A stretch of DNA of 64,000 nt from Holothuria scabra (taxonomy: Eukaryota; Echinodermata; Holothuroidea; Aspidochirotida; Holothuriidae). The position numbers and the translations under genes were made by a program. The notes beneath the pieces are model-generated. The model ran no database searches. It worked only from the letters and a program-made list of their open reading frames with translations, and was not told the DNA's origin. The stretch's first letter is position 1, and each line of letters starts with the position of its first letter. This document shows positions 36,601 to 48,345 of this stretch, in pieces. The stretch spans positions 34,993,905 to 35,057,904 of the forward strand of contig CM074179.1 in the NCBI GenBank assembly GCA_037179385.1. Reading direction: 5' to 3'.

Positions 36601-39600
36601 ATATAAAAGCATTAGTCGTTTAAGTAACTTTACGATTCATACATAAAACATTTCTCCAATAGTTACATTTTTGTATATGCTAATAATAAGGATGAGTTTT
36701 GCGGTGAAGTTTTAAACACCCTGCTACTCAAAGCGAGAAAAGTCAAAATTTACCTTGCTCAAGAGTAAAAATTGAATGAAACTGCTATTTATCTATTTAC
36801 TACTTACCAAAATGACTTTGCCAGCTTCGGAAGAGTAGCACGGGCATTCTTCAAGTGGAACGCAGTCACTTCCTTTTAAAAAGAATCCATTAGGACAAAC
36901 ACATCTACTTGCTTCTTGACAAATATTCTGACAGGTAGTTGGAACTCCACAAGTCATTTCGCATGAGCAATTTGTATATATCATGTTCGTAGGACATAAA
37001 GGGGTACAACGGTCTCGCCCATCACCGATGAAGCCATTATTACAAGTACAGCGCCCTCCCTCGCTGGAACTTATACACCTTGCGTTAGGATTACAACTGT
37101 AGCTACTACATGTCAAGCCGCTTTCACTACAAGTACATTGCGTTGAACATTGGTCGTTGACTACGGATCCGCCCATCTATAAAACGAAGGAACGGAGACA
37201 TTTTTTCAAAAATGAAATGCTATACTTAACATATGTGAGGTTATTTCTGAAATTTGATGGAACGTACCCGAAAGATGTTAGTTTTATTAATATAATCTAA
37301 AAAGAACTTACAAGAAGTTAATCTTTATTTTTTACCTTAACATCAAAACATTGAGGACAGAATGCGGTAAAATTTTATAGGAAACATTAACTTTGCTGTT
37401 TAGAATTCATAAATGAGCCCCATCAATTTGTATTTCTTTTTGAAGCTTTAAGTCCACGGTTCTTCAAGGAACTGAGATACTTTTAAAGTGGGATGATTTG
37501 AATTGTTTATTTAGCATAAGTAGGAAGATGAAGCAATCAAACACTGCTTAACCAGTATTTACGTATTTACCGGAATGACTTTATTAGCCGTTGTATAATA
37601 GCACTGGCATTCTTCAGGAGTAACACAGTCACTTCCTTTCAAGAAGAAACCATCCGGACAGGTACATTTTTCTACTTCCTCGCAGTTATTCTGACAGATA
37701 GTTGGAGCTTCACAAGTCCTTTCGCATGTACAGTTTGTGTATATCATGTTGATTGGACAAGATACTGGAAATATACCTGAAGGAGACAAAGCACTGACTT
37801 TCAATTTTACCATCTCGTTCCTTTTATCGTACCATAGTAATTTCCTAACTGGACAAACATTTGCTAGTGCATTAGGCTTAAACGTTTTAAGCACCTTTGT
37901 TGGCATCCATTATAACTACCTCACAAGATATTTGTGTGAATAAGCCTTTAAAAAGCAATAAAAACATACCGGATATTAGTTCAGTTTCTCCCAATGAAGC
38001 CAATGAATAGTTTCCCCATTCATCGCTGATCCGGAAGTAACTGTACTTCATAAATCCTGTTGATCCGTTAGAAATCGTAATATCCACACGAAGCTGGTAC
38101 CTTTGCTGGTTTGTCAGATAGGAGAGTTTTTCATTTCCGAGGAAAAACTCACTACTTAAAAATCCGAAACCTCTCTTGTAGTCAACCCAATTACGTGTAA
38201 AAAGAAGTGAACCGTCAAGACGACGCATAAAAACCTGTAGAGAGAAAGAAAAGCGAACCCAGATATTTTCATACAACAAACGCTCCATTATGGTTACGTT
38301 ATTCTTGTTGAAAAATCCGTGGGAGGATATAAAAAGACTTTTAGTGGTTATTTAAATTAGAATACCTAGTGATCATTCAATATAGTTAACTAATCCAGTT
38401 GCTTAGAGTACCTCCTTCTCGACTTAGAGCATTTCCTAAAATTAAATTACACATGCCTCCACTTTGTACAATTTATTATAACTTATTTTCTTTTAATATG
38501 GAGGATAAGTTAGAATATCTGTTTAATTAATATTTTGTCTATGTACCATAATTGCTACAGTCGTTTAAAATTAAGCGGACATAAAGATATGAGATTTGAG
38601 ACGATATCATGTAAACTAATAGTAACTTTAAACCTATTACGGTATCCCTCTACAAACACTATGGTCAACTATGCACCAACTCAAACTATGGTCAGATTGT
38701 TGACCTAAGCTATGGTCTAAAGTTTCCAATTAATAGTCAGATTTCACCACAAACTGGTAACTTTTGACCATAGTTTGGTTCAACAATATAAAAATATATC
38801 ACATCAAATAAAAATTGTTAACTCACTGTCCAACCCCATGGGTCGAAACTGTTGTCACAGTAAACTTCAAATGGATATGGGAACCCATCTGGTTTTATTA
38901 CATAGACTCCACTCGAATTTTTCCCCGAACATTGTTCAAGTACTTCCTTGCAGTCACGTGGATATGTTGGATGTTGGTAGAAGAAATAGGCTATATCCCG
39001 TCACAGAGAAAATAAATAACGTCAGTTTTTCGTTAAATTTTAAACTTTTAAATACAAATCAATTCAAATCACGTTTTAAGAAAATCGAATTTGGAGAAAA
39101 GGCTATTAGTAAGCTTTTCCATTCCGGCTTTGTAAATATACTTCTGTAAAAATACGAGAGTGACTTCACTTATCGATATCTGTTATGTATGAAATATTTA
39201 TCTCTTCTCAAATCATTTCCGTCATAACAACTGCAGTTATCCCATTTTAAGTTGCATACAATACAAAATCACTCGGTAACATAATTATTGTGAATGATTA
39301 GGTAAGTTTGTTATAAAAAATTGGTATTATTTTCTAACACTATTATTTTTTTCTTACGCTGTAAATAATGATTACCCAACCTGGTCAAAAGATTATTCAA
39401 CCCATCGTTCCATATGTCATCTGACCGGAAGTGGGTAAAAACTGCCCAACTTAGTTGGTTAAGCGTTTACTCATTAGTTGTGCAAAAGAAATTGCCCAAC
39501 CATTTCACCCAAATAGTTTTGCCTAACAAATGGCTAAATTTGCACCCAACACATTTGCTCAATGGCTAGACTGTTGACTGCTTGTTTGAATTTCCATTTA

Positions 39601-40550
39601 ACAGTATAATCAGATATGTAATTTAATATGGTTTGGAAAAAACAGAGGTTTAACAAAGTACCCTAGAAATTACACCGTTTGCCCCAAGAGTGATTGGGGC
39701 ACCAGTGACATGGACTTAGTTAATAAACAGTGAAGTGCTTAGTTTGAAGTAGTAATCCCAAGCGTGTACTTTATATTTCTTGTCCCATTGATTACGTAGT
39801 AGTGAAAACTTTTTTCTTTACGACCATTGCTCTCTAAGCAATTTTGTCCAGATTTTTACTGAACCTCTAACTGTTTATTTACTAAATCCAATCTTATTCA
39901 ACCACTTATATTCAAATGATTATCTTTAAAAATTAACTGATTTTTCTCCAATCATCTAATTTGTCAATTACATTTTACCCAAATGTTGGGTACTTGAAAA
40001 CTTTCCCAACACCTTTTACCAAAACTTGGATTTTACCTAAACTTAATTTACACAACAAATGTCGGTAGATTGCTCACCTATTTCTTCGTCAACATGTTGA
40101 GCACTTTGTCTTTTGCCTTTTTAACTAACTGCTTTTAGCGTGACTACTCCTCCAAGAAGGTAATTTTAAGGAATTACACTCGGACTGAAATATTAGCTTT
40201 CGACTTTTTACGCATATATTTTTTTTCTTTTTTCGACTGTGGTATGTACTAGCGTTCACTTAGAAATATACATACATATAATTCCCCTTGCATTATCAAA
40301 ATAATAAAGGTGTTTTCCTTTTTGAAAAATAAAAAAATATATACTTTTATGTGTTTATGTATATAATAACGAAAAATACTTCAAAATGTTTCTTGAATAT
40401 AATCGGCTAGGGTATTTGCAGATTTATAACAGTGTACTCACTTTTTCCCTTCGTTACACTTGTTGAACCGGTATTGCCTTCCTGCATTAAGAAGAAGAGG
40501 TAGAAGATTAAGGAGAAAGTGAACGACACTTTTTCAAATAGTATCTCCAT
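33205..40550 (-). CDS. FREP copy C: secreted EGF/TIL fibrinogen-domain protein
   Basis: Eight exons at 40442-40550, 38827-38990, 37970-38234, 37571-37776, 36808-37176, 36055-36393, 35084-35351 and 33205-33623 join in frame. They total 2139 bases, that is 712 residues plus stop, with GT-AG borders and phases 1, 0, 1, 0, 0, 0, 1. The order is signal peptide (about 1-25), first two-thirds of a fibrinogen domain (about 43-180), TIL (180-248), EGF-like plus TIL (249-371), EGF-like (372-430), then a complete fibrinogen domain (about 435-712) with a poly-Tyr tract and a variable loop. Such proteins are secreted lectins that bind sugars or acetyl groups, often in innate immunity; that role is inferred here. 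The first fibrinogen domain lacks its C-terminal exon, which is unusual. Copy A and fragments B and D are paralogues. Confidence 0.9.
33490..33546 (-). repeat. Coding TAT microsatellite (poly-Tyr) in copy C
   Basis: In coding sense it reads Y-C-C-Y8-C-Y7, using TAT with a few TAC and TGT codons, followed by RGGDC. Compared with copy A it differs in length and in the position of its cysteines. Confidence 0.93.
33624..35083 (-). other. Last intron of copy C
   Basis: 1.46 kb of AT-rich intron with a TTTA run at about 33713-33740. It is collinear with 15400-17020 of pseudogene B. Confidence 0.8.
35084..35351 (-). CDS. Copy C exon 7: second fibrinogen domain, middle
   Basis: 268 bp, phase 0 to 1: VLQRRIPDS, YKQGFGELDEDFWLGNDK, YQLRIDMID, YRMTVLGSYSGNAG. 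It is nearly identical to copy A 1728-1995. Confidence 0.93.
36055..36393 (-). CDS. Copy C exon 6: EGF-like + second fibrinogen domain start
   Basis: The 113-codon symmetric exon (0-0) starts VGESYINNQCSQRC and has an EGF-like module (NARCTST, CSCNSGFAGNGENC). It then runs into RPRDCDEVPSS, SGLYYILP, VYCNISEGRWT. The acceptor is ATCACAG and the donor is GTATGC. Confidence 0.9.
36808..37176 (-). CDS. Copy C exon 5: EGF-like + TIL
   Basis: The 123-codon symmetric exon (0-0) has an EGF-like part (CSTQCTCSESGLTC, NARCISS, CTCNNGFIGDGRDRC) and a TIL part (CPTNMIYTNCSC, CVCPNGFFLKGSDC). The methionine at its first codon is just after the splice acceptor TATAG and is not a start. It is the intact counterpart of the stop-bearing copy A exon. 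Confidence 0.9.
37571..37776 (-). CDS. Copy C exon 4: TIL domain
   Basis: It reads GIFPVSCPINMIYTNCTC, ERTCEAPTICQNNC, CTCPDGFFLKGSDC and EECQCYY. This is the ten-cysteine-type TIL pattern seen in trypsin-inhibitor-like and von Willebrand-type modules. It enters in phase 1 directly after the truncated first fibrinogen domain and leaves in phase 0. Confidence 0.87.
37970..38234 (-). CDS. Copy C exon 3: first fibrinogen domain, middle
   Basis: This 265-bp exon (phase 0 to 1) reads VFMRRLDGSLLF, DYKRGFGFLSSEFFLGNEK, YQLRVDI, FRISDEWGNYSLASLG. It is homologous to exon 7 but clearly diverged, so this domain is an older duplicate. Its donor phase matches both exon 4 (TIL) and exon 8 (fibrinogen C-terminus). 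Confidence 0.9.
38827..38990 (-). CDS. Copy C exon 2: first fibrinogen domain, N-terminus
   Basis: It enters in phase 1 and leaves in phase 0. It reads YPRDCKEVLEQC, SGVYVIKPDG, FEVYCDNS, GWT. These are the standard opening blocks (DC-E, SGVYxI, VYCD, GGWT) of a fibrinogen C-terminal domain. The acceptor is ATATAG after a pyrimidine-rich stretch; the donor is GTGAGT. Confidence 0.87.
38991..40441 (-). other. First intron of copy C
   Basis: 1.45 kb without coding sequence. Many CCCAAC and GGTTGGG-type short motifs occur between 39370 and 40090, suggesting a decayed repeat. Confidence 0.6.
40442..40550 (-). CDS. Copy C exon 1: signal peptide
   Basis: ATG at 40550-40548 starts MEILFEKVS, followed by the hydrophobic core FTFSLIFYLFFLM and a polar tail (QEGNTGSTSVTKGK). 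The donor GTGAGT leaves phase 1. I chose this ATG because it gives a clean signal peptide, and because the phase joins exactly to exon 2 (A|CC, giving Thr-Tyr-Phe-Phe). Confidence 0.82.
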
Positions 40551-42929
40551 TTTAATAGTGTCTTTAAGAGTTTTTGAGTTCCAACTGAAGTAAGTTTAAA
40601 TCGTATTTGAATACAAATTGAAGAACATTTGAACTTTGGTTTTTCAACAAACTGTCACCCTCATACTACATGGGTGTTGTTATGTCGTTAGGCCCCATTT
40701 AACTTCACTACATAAAATTACGGCAAATTTAAAAAACAACGAAACAAAGAGATAATTTAAATAAAGATTACAGAAAAGTTCTGGTCGGAAACTTATAACC
40801 AGAATTTTTCTGAAATCATCATGCTTGTCTTTACTTTTGTTCTGTAAATTTGCAAAACCACTTTTTACAATGTAACCAAATAACTTACTTGCCTACATCG
40901 CGATTAACGGCTAACGATAATGACTAAATGTAAAAAAAAAAGAACTATTTAAATCAATGTTATCACTTTACAGAGACCAATAATATCTATTGCTCAGTGA
41001 AATGTAAAATGATCTCTCGAGACTATGTTTAAGTGGCTGTCAAACTCTACCACTGCAATGTTGAAGTAGATGGTTATCACATATCGACTGTAAATGACGT
41101 CCTTAGACCTGTAGAGTGTAGACTATTTGATTAGATTAGATAGGAGCTTACTAAGCCTTAGCCTAAAGTCATATCGACTGTAAATGAAGTTCTTAGACCA
41201 TTTGATTAGATTACATAGGAGTTTTACGCCTCAAATTATAATCTTCTTGTTTAATCTATCGGTGGTCATGGCCTTTTTTCCACTTGTGAGGCACTGAATT
41301 TGTCTCTGCTGCAGTCAGTTCCATTTTCAAAGTCTTTGGTATAACCCGGCCTCAGAATCGAAATTCAATTAGTTCCGGGAAGTTTCATTGGGATGAAGAT
41401 AGCTCGACGAAGCTTCCTTTGTAGCGAGGCTCGTATATTCAAGGGTTCCACTAACAGATTAGTTATGTAACTCTTGATTTTTCGTATTACATTAAACTGG
41501 AGTAGAATGCTACTACAAAGACTTTTGTCGTCTGCTGCATCTTTGTAGATTTCTTTTAGATTTTATCTATTTCCATGGTTTTGTCAGTCGTCTTAAAATT
41601 AAGTGTATCTTCTCTTTTGTGGTGACTGATAATTCGGATGATACCGCAATGGTCTAAATTTATGTGCAATCGTAAACATTGATCTATTTTTTCTTATTTC
41701 TATAAATCATTCACACAGGTCTGAAATATTAGCCTTTTACTTGCTTAGCTATTTTGCAAGCACTTCCTTTTTATGTAATGGGCCAGTTGTATGACAATGT
41801 ATTTAAATTAAAAAGATGCTTAGAGTTTTGTAACACCCGCCGAAAAAGGGCTAATATTAAAAACCTTTCTCTTAATTTATTGTTTCGCATAAGTTTTTTG
41901 GTTTAGGGATTAATTGGCTTGATTGATGTTTTATTGGTGAATGCAATCAAATAAAGGAACAAAAAAAAAAAAAAAAAAAAAAACCCCTTTGTCCAATTTG
42001 TCTTTATTTGATTGGTTCGTCTTAAAGTATTAACATGAATTGAAATGTCCGGGTTCTTTCAATACAAAGTACAGCTCTTTTATTGGAAAATGGATATTTC
42101 AATTTATTCTTTCTTTAACTACGTTAGATAATTACTGTATCTGCAATGTGGGTCAAGCAAAGAACTGGGAAAGAAAGAGGTGATTAATTTTTAAGCTTAA
42201 AGTACAATTCTTCCGTCGGTAGGCGATCATGAAACACTAGTAGTACAAGTAATTTCGCAATGCGACAAATGCCGACAGTAATGAAACAATGTCGACATGT
42301 TCTAAGGTATAAGCTTTGATCAACTGGTTAATCAACTGGTTTAAATGAATTGCGTTCCTTGTAGAATCAATAATTTATAACATTTTCGACCACAGTTTGG
42401 TTGAAAATTATTGAGAAATTAATAAGGATATCAGGTTATTGAAAGCAAAAAATATTAAAGTCATATCTGGTATTCCGACTGAAATTAGAGCAGTGTAAGC
42501 TATCGTTCTGTTACCAGTTATTTTTTCTGTTTTGTAGCCTGCACTCAAAGTTAATAACAATTTGTAACTTTTTAAAATGTTCGTGTGACAGTATCCCCTG
42601 AGAGGATCTGTTCAAATTGAAGAGAATTTTCTCAGAGGGACACTCAATAAGAAATCTCTTAGTAACTGTTTTTCAAATGAAACAACGTCACGTAGCGAAG
42701 CATTTGACGTAAATAAGGAGGTTTTTGTGCCGTAATAGAGGTGAAACATTTTTAAATCATTTCCATAAGTTTCCAATGATTGCATTGCGTCAACTGAAAC
42801 TTTAATTGACCACACGCAACTTACACTTTAATTCATTACACTCTCTTTACTTTCTTCCCTTTGGTTAAGGAATGAAGGAAGAGGTTTGTTCATTCACGAT
42901 ACCGACGGCATAATTCGGTTATATGACAG
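40551..42929. other. 5' flank of copy C, no gene seen
   Basis: No coding sequence. A direct repeat of about 60 bases (TCATATCGACTGTAAATGA, CTTAGACC, TTTGATTAGATTA) occurs at about 41083-41150 and 41168-41222. Sequence at 41240-41370 is distantly related to 45060-45190 (GGCCTTTTTTCCA, GTCTTTGGTAT). An A-run lies at 41960-41983. Confidence 0.45.
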
Positions 42930-43485
42930 CAGTGGCGTAGCTAGACATCTCCCCAGAGGTCAAGCACCCAAATTTTCCTTCTTTTGTTTTAATTGCGACC
43001 CCCATTTCTCCGTAGAAGCGCGAAGAAATATTTAAGTACAGTTTTGTAGTAGGAAAAGATCAGGAATTAATGAAGAATCTGTATTTCTAATGGCAAGTCC
43101 AAGATTGCATGGCTACCAAATATGGTTGTTTCTACACAATTGTATCTAACGCTTTCAAATCGAGTATCTACGACATTTTAAAAATCACGGGCTTATTGGA
43201 AAAAGGTTGGATTTTGTGATGATCTGGTGATTTCTTCATTTAAAGTGAACACTACTGCATTAGTAACTGCAAATTGCCTCCTGCAAAACCCGAGGAAAAT
43301 TGTGCATTTTGGAATGAATACAAAAGTGGAGGTTTTACTGGAGAGAATTCGGAATTTCATGAAAAAAGATTTGGGAAAACCAGACTGTGGTTAACTGGTG
43401 TCACAATTGCAAAATTACGGAATGTTCACATTTCAGAGCCGGGGGGGGGGGGTGCCCCGGGCTCGAAACGGTAACCACGCCACTG
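42930..43485. mobile_element. hAT-like MITE with 8-bp target duplication
   Basis: The ends are CAGTGGCGTAGCTA and, as the reverse complement of the right end, CAGTGGCGTGGTTA (12 of 14 match). The flanking octamers are TATGACAG (42922-42929) and TGTGACAG (43486-43493), a 7/8 match. CAGTGGCG ends with 8-bp duplications are typical of hAT elements. The inside has no transposase, and a G-run lies near 43441-43452. Confidence 0.8.
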
Positions 43486-43493
43486 TGTGACAG

Positions 43494-44746
43494 TGCTCAG
43501 GGAGGTCTTCACAGATGTACAAAAATTCTTTAAGATGGCCAATTCGTAAGTTAGCTAAGCACTCTTCTGAATATTTACTTCTTCAGAAATGATTCTTCTT
43601 TACTTTTAACTCAGAGACGTATAAAGTATTTTTCAAATCCAAAACAGCGACGTTTGACTGAACCTAGATGAAGTGAATAACCTGTCATAAATTCACAATT
43701 TTTCAATTGTTGAAAAACATATAGATTCTACTAAATATGATAAAACTCCCAGTGCCCCTTATGGATGAAAAATGAACAATTGTTATAGTCTACAAATGAC
43801 ATAGCGCATTAGGAGAGCCTTAAGTTTACTGAAGTACTAATGTAGTACTCGTATCCTTAAAGACGCTTTTGTTCAATTTGAAGTGAAAGTTCCTTTGGGA
43901 CTTTTGAACATAAAGTTAACTGGGAGTAAATAAGCTAGTAACAAACATTGAACAAGTCAAGTCAAGAAAAAAAATGCCACAAAAAACATTTACCAGTATT
44001 TGGTATTTTTCATTAAGTAATTGCAAATTTGTTATTTAATTTTGTTAGAAATTGTCCCTGTTGTAGCAGAAAGCTGACAATCAAGTGAAAAGCCTCACTC
44101 TTCAAATGTTTACGTTCGAAATTGTGTTGTTTGGCACATGATATGATACTGCAATATTTTATTGGCAATGTAGTATTGCTCTTTATTAAGCTTAGATTAT
44201 GATTTGTTTCAAAATTATTTTAACCAGTGAAAGTAAACGTCTTTCGTTTTGTGAAATATTTATGTTTTGGCACAAGGTTTTGACTTTTGTTCGTCTTTCA
44301 GGGATGGGGTTTATTTGCTCTGGTGAGAGTCAAAAAGAATTCTGTCAGCCGTTTTGCGTTAGTTGTTTGTCTATATTTATTATCTCTTCTTGACTTTGAA
44401 GTTCCGCTCTTCTGTGCCCATTATGAGTTATATCTATCATACAAATCAGGTATCACGCATGACCTGTGTTTTGGATGTTCTTCAGACAAAGACACATTAA
44501 ACCAGATAATGTTGAACAGGAAAACAATTATGTTCAATTGCCTGCCAAGTACCAAGGTTAATAATTAATATTAGAAGGACGTTTGTAGTGAAACATGTTT
44601 TTCAATGGGGTTAAAAGGAAGTGTTTTGACTGAATAAAGTCTTTGTTTGAATGTTTTGAGAATTTCCTATACTGCTATATTAGTTAGAAGTTACGTTGTG
44701 GTGCATATGTGTTAATTCTATGGTCTGTAAAAACTTTGAAAAAAAA
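43494..44746. other. Intergenic sequence, no gene seen
   Basis: No supported feature. Open frames here lack recognisable domains. Confidence 0.4.
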
Positions 44747-44909
44747 GGGAGCGATGCGCACTGTTTAACAAAAAAATTCTTAACTGGTTAACGATAACGA
44801 TAACTTTAATCCCTAACCTAGTCCCTAACCCGAACAAAGAATACAATCGAAACAATACAATAGCAACAGCCAGTCAAGAAACACCTTTTAAAACAGTGCG
44901 CATCTACCC
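44747..44909. mobile_element. Short palindromic MITE
   Basis: A perfect 14-base inverted repeat, GATGCGCACTGTTT (44753-44766) and AAACAGTGCGCATC (44891-44904), bounds about 125 bases of non-coding DNA. It is extended outwards by GGGnn and its inverse. Confidence 0.65.
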
Positions 44910-47798
44910 AAAAAGCAATGTTAAATGTTTTCACTAGTAGGATCTTGAGACTTAATTAGGTGACAGGTTGAAGAGTTAGTTAACTTAGTTAGATAGTTAC
45001 CGTAGTTAGTCAGTTAGATAGAGTTTAACGGCCGAGTTTCCAACCTATTGGTTCAAGTCGAGTCGGCCACGGCCTTTTTTCCAGTTGTGGCTCACTTGCT
45101 TGTTTTCCTTACTCCATTGCTTATGCGGAGCATCACGCACAACGGTAGAAGGTTCCATTTTTAGAGTCTTTGGTATGACTCGTCCTGGAAGACGCTGACG
45201 AGAGGCGCACATCTTCAGGGGAATTACATTGAAATAATCGCGAAGTATGATCGATGATCTCGGGCCTTTCCTTAAAAAATACAACGTTCACCGACTAAGG
45301 CTAACATCAGATAGTGTACCGCCTACTCTTATATACTTTTCCAGATACATGACTTGCTATTAGATCTTAAGTTTGTCCTTATGGCGACTTCGCGCCTCCT
45401 ATAAACGGAGCAATTAACTTGCAGAATCTAGGGGATTTTTCTTTCACTTCTGAACGGCATAACAAAAAACCTCACTCGGGACAAGTTCATTGAGTTGTTT
45501 AACTGTCATTTCCGGTTTACAAAGACTAATATAACCTACAAAATAGTCTATTAAAGGCATGTTCTGCTAAGTTTTCGCCTCTGTTTTGTAACAAAAACAA
45601 AAACATTCCACACCATGTCCATCAAAACCTATCACAATACCTTTTTCCTTACTCAAGATATCTCACTTTACAGATTTGTTATTAAAAATACCCCTGTTTT
45701 TCAACAAAGCCACAAAAAGTTATGTAATGCGGGCACATTGCCTCAAATCCCTTTTGTTTTTCTTTATAATTGAAGGTCCTGTTTGTCCTTAAAATTTGAT
45801 ACTGTTGGAATGTTTGAATATCTTTTCCTGTAGGTCTAGCATTACATTTCACCATACATAGAGTACAACCAACAACATTGCTTAATATCGCCTGCAGCGG
45901 CATCATAATTATAAATAAATTGGACGCAATGTTAAATTAATGTGCCACGATGACATCACAGATTTCCCATGATGCATCAAATCCAAAGAAAACTTTGCAT
46001 TTCTAAAAAAAAATTGTATCTTCCGAACTCTATAAGCTATCGAGATGCTGTTTTCACCTTCTGAAAGAGAAACCTTTTCTTCTTATTTTGAATTTGACCA
46101 ATTTTGTCTCCAGAATATGCCTTTAAACTGTAGACGCATGTTCACCCGATTTTTAAAGTTATTTGGAGAACATGCAAAGATCTCATAGTTCGCAAAGGAA
46201 AGAGTTTACTATACGGAGTCTTTTTAAACGCCCATAACCATAACGGCGAAAAATCCCCCCCCCCCCCAAACTTGTACACTAAAAACCTCTGTGATAGACA
46301 ACTATCAAATGAGATAATGGTGTGACGTAAAGGACCACGGCATGTAAAACAACTCCACGAAACACTCGAGTACTGACACATCCACCTCTCCAAAAATATT
46401 TAAAGTGAGAAATCGCTAAGCAACTTGAAATGCAAGTGTTTTACTCGACTGTTTATGAGCAATAACTCATGTAGGGAAAAGATCGTTGTCACAGACTGCA
46501 TGAATTGCGCTACCAATACAACGAACCCTCTTTACTGAGCTGCTTAAATCATTGCATGTGCTGTCAAGACTGTTCTACAAATATTGGTTTGATTTTCCCG
46601 ACAACCTCTCATTGCCTCCAAAAAGGTTGCAATCTTTTCGATTGCCTTGTACTATCATACAGGATTCAAGAGCTACGGGTTAAAAGAGCTTGCATAACAA
46701 CCTCCGAGATACACTGTACGTAGCTAAATCTTCCCATCCAGAAAAAGGATAACGAAGGAATAAAATTTCGCCACTAACTGCAAAATTAAAAGCATTGAAT
46801 CTCATTTAACTGCGAATGAGTTGCACTCAACACTCACGCGGAGAAAACAACAGCGTCACTATCTCTGTTTCCCATGCTGAAAAGTAGCTCTCCTCACCCA
46901 AGTGACTCAGAGTGCCGTTTGCTAATAACACGGGCCTGCTCCTGTCTTCACTCTTTTTCCGACAATCTTACCCGCCAACGAAAAGGCATAAATCTAAAAG
47001 ATGTCCTTGTAAAATCAAGGTTTTAGAGTACGGAACATAAAATGGTACAATGATACTTTTCTTATTGCTCTATTTAAAGCAGTACTGTTTAAACCCAAGC
47101 CGCGAATGACAGGCTTGCTACTGATAAAGCTGCGCCATTCAAAGCGAATGATCAAGACAGCAGAAACCGCTCTAGCTTGGTCGTAAGAACCAACTTAAAA
47201 ATATTCCCACCGGGGATAAAATTTAAAGCCAATAAATCTTTCGCATGAGGTTTTGAGTAATGATCTCGGGCCTTTCCTAAGAAAATATTCAGGTTCACCG
47301 ACTAAGGGTAACGTCAGATAGCGTAACTCCTACTCTATTTACTAGGGTGTCTATTTCTTGAAGCATATTTTGCCACAAAGACTAACTGCTTGTATTCACT
47401 TCTTTTAAAACAATTCAGTAATCATGGTAAAGTTGTAATGCTTTATTCATTACATGTTTTATTGTTTGATTATGAATGCACATTACAAAGAACATTTAAA
47501 GAAAATTAGTTTTGCTTTCAAATGAGAATTTTGTCCAGTTGCGAGATTAAATAATACCCCAGCAAGAGAGTCATGTTATGATTTTTTAATTCATTCCTTC
47601 AATTAACTTTAAAAAACTTAAATGTTTCCAGAATTGCTTTAGTATAAGTGAGTAAGTTATCATTTATAAACATTTTATAATTTCTGTGATATCCAATCGC
47701 TTTGGATGACGACTTTCTCCTGCAGAGTTTTGCTATATTTTCTTTCAAACGAGGTATAAAATTAAAACTTTCATAACTGGAATAAAACTTTAACTTAC
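44910..47798. other. Intergenic or intronic sequence with a dispersed repeat
   Basis: No gene supported. The block TCTCGGGCCTTTCCT, then GTTCACCGACTAAGG and a following CAGATAG, occurs at 45255-45330 and again at 47262-47335. If the signal-peptide exon at 47799-47873 belongs to copy C, this stretch would be intron. Confidence 0.45.
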
Positions 47799-47873
47799 CG
47801 TTTGTTGCAAGAGAGCAAGGAATCCAGTCAGAACACAAAATGAGTAAAAGCAGAAACGCATTTCACCTAACAT
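47799..47873 (-). CDS. Signal-peptide first exon E
   Basis: From ATG (47873-47871) the exon encodes 25 residues with core FCFYSFCVLTGFLALL and ends QQT at ACG|GTAAGT in phase 0. The same exon occurs on the + strand at 63257-63331, with 500 bp or more of similar upstream sequence. No downstream partner exon in phase 0 is seen before copy C. Exons 3, 5, 6 and 7 of copy C all accept phase 0, so it could be an alternative first exon of that gene, or an orphan. Confidence 0.6.
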
Positions 47874-48345
47874 ATCAAATGCAATAATTAACACCGATTT
47901 TTGAACCGAACAACAATTCGAGTTACGTGCGACTGTAAAAAGTAATGCTCAGCTGACTGCCTCAGTGTAATGTTGCTTCATGATTATGCTATAACACTGG
48001 TTAAAGTAAGGAAGCTCAGTGCATAAGACAACAGTTGTTGTAAATATCCGTTGTAAGGGTAAAATGTGTACCTAGTCTTTGTGTGTATTATATTGCAAGG
48101 ATCCCTTATGGTCATCCTTACCAGGACATACTCTGGAACGAAACAGTGTCAAACGTCAGCATCTCTTCGTCATGTCAATTGTTAATCTGTCATTACTACT
48201 GGAGGGATGTGTTATTTCACACAAAATCAAGCATTTGATTTTATTATTATTAGTTTTATCAAAAGCAATAGCGTAAACAATTTGACATACGAGTCTAGCG
48301 TGATGGCAGTATTGTTTACTTTGAACTCCAGCTAATGTTAGAGGC
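47874..48345 (-). promoter_or_regulatory. Conserved upstream region of exon E
   Basis: Reverse-complement similarity to 62800-63256 is clear in ordered blocks: AGCTGGAGTTCAAA, AACTAATAATAAT, AGTATGTCCTGGTA, GAGCTTCCTTACT, CGTAACTCGAA and TTCAAAAATCGG. Conservation of non-coding sequence before two copies of a first exon suggests a promoter and 5' untranslated region, or simply a recent duplication. Confidence 0.5.

Noticed and set aside
45045..45284. Minus-strand frame containing LPGRVIPKTLKMEP
   Set aside because: The sequence is part of a dispersed repeat (related to 41240-41370) and has no clear start, splice sites or family match.
47599..47838. 79-residue minus-strand frame over exon E
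   Set aside because: It is a different frame from the conserved signal-peptide reading and runs through the GTAAGT donor; the paralogue at 63257 supports the shorter exon.
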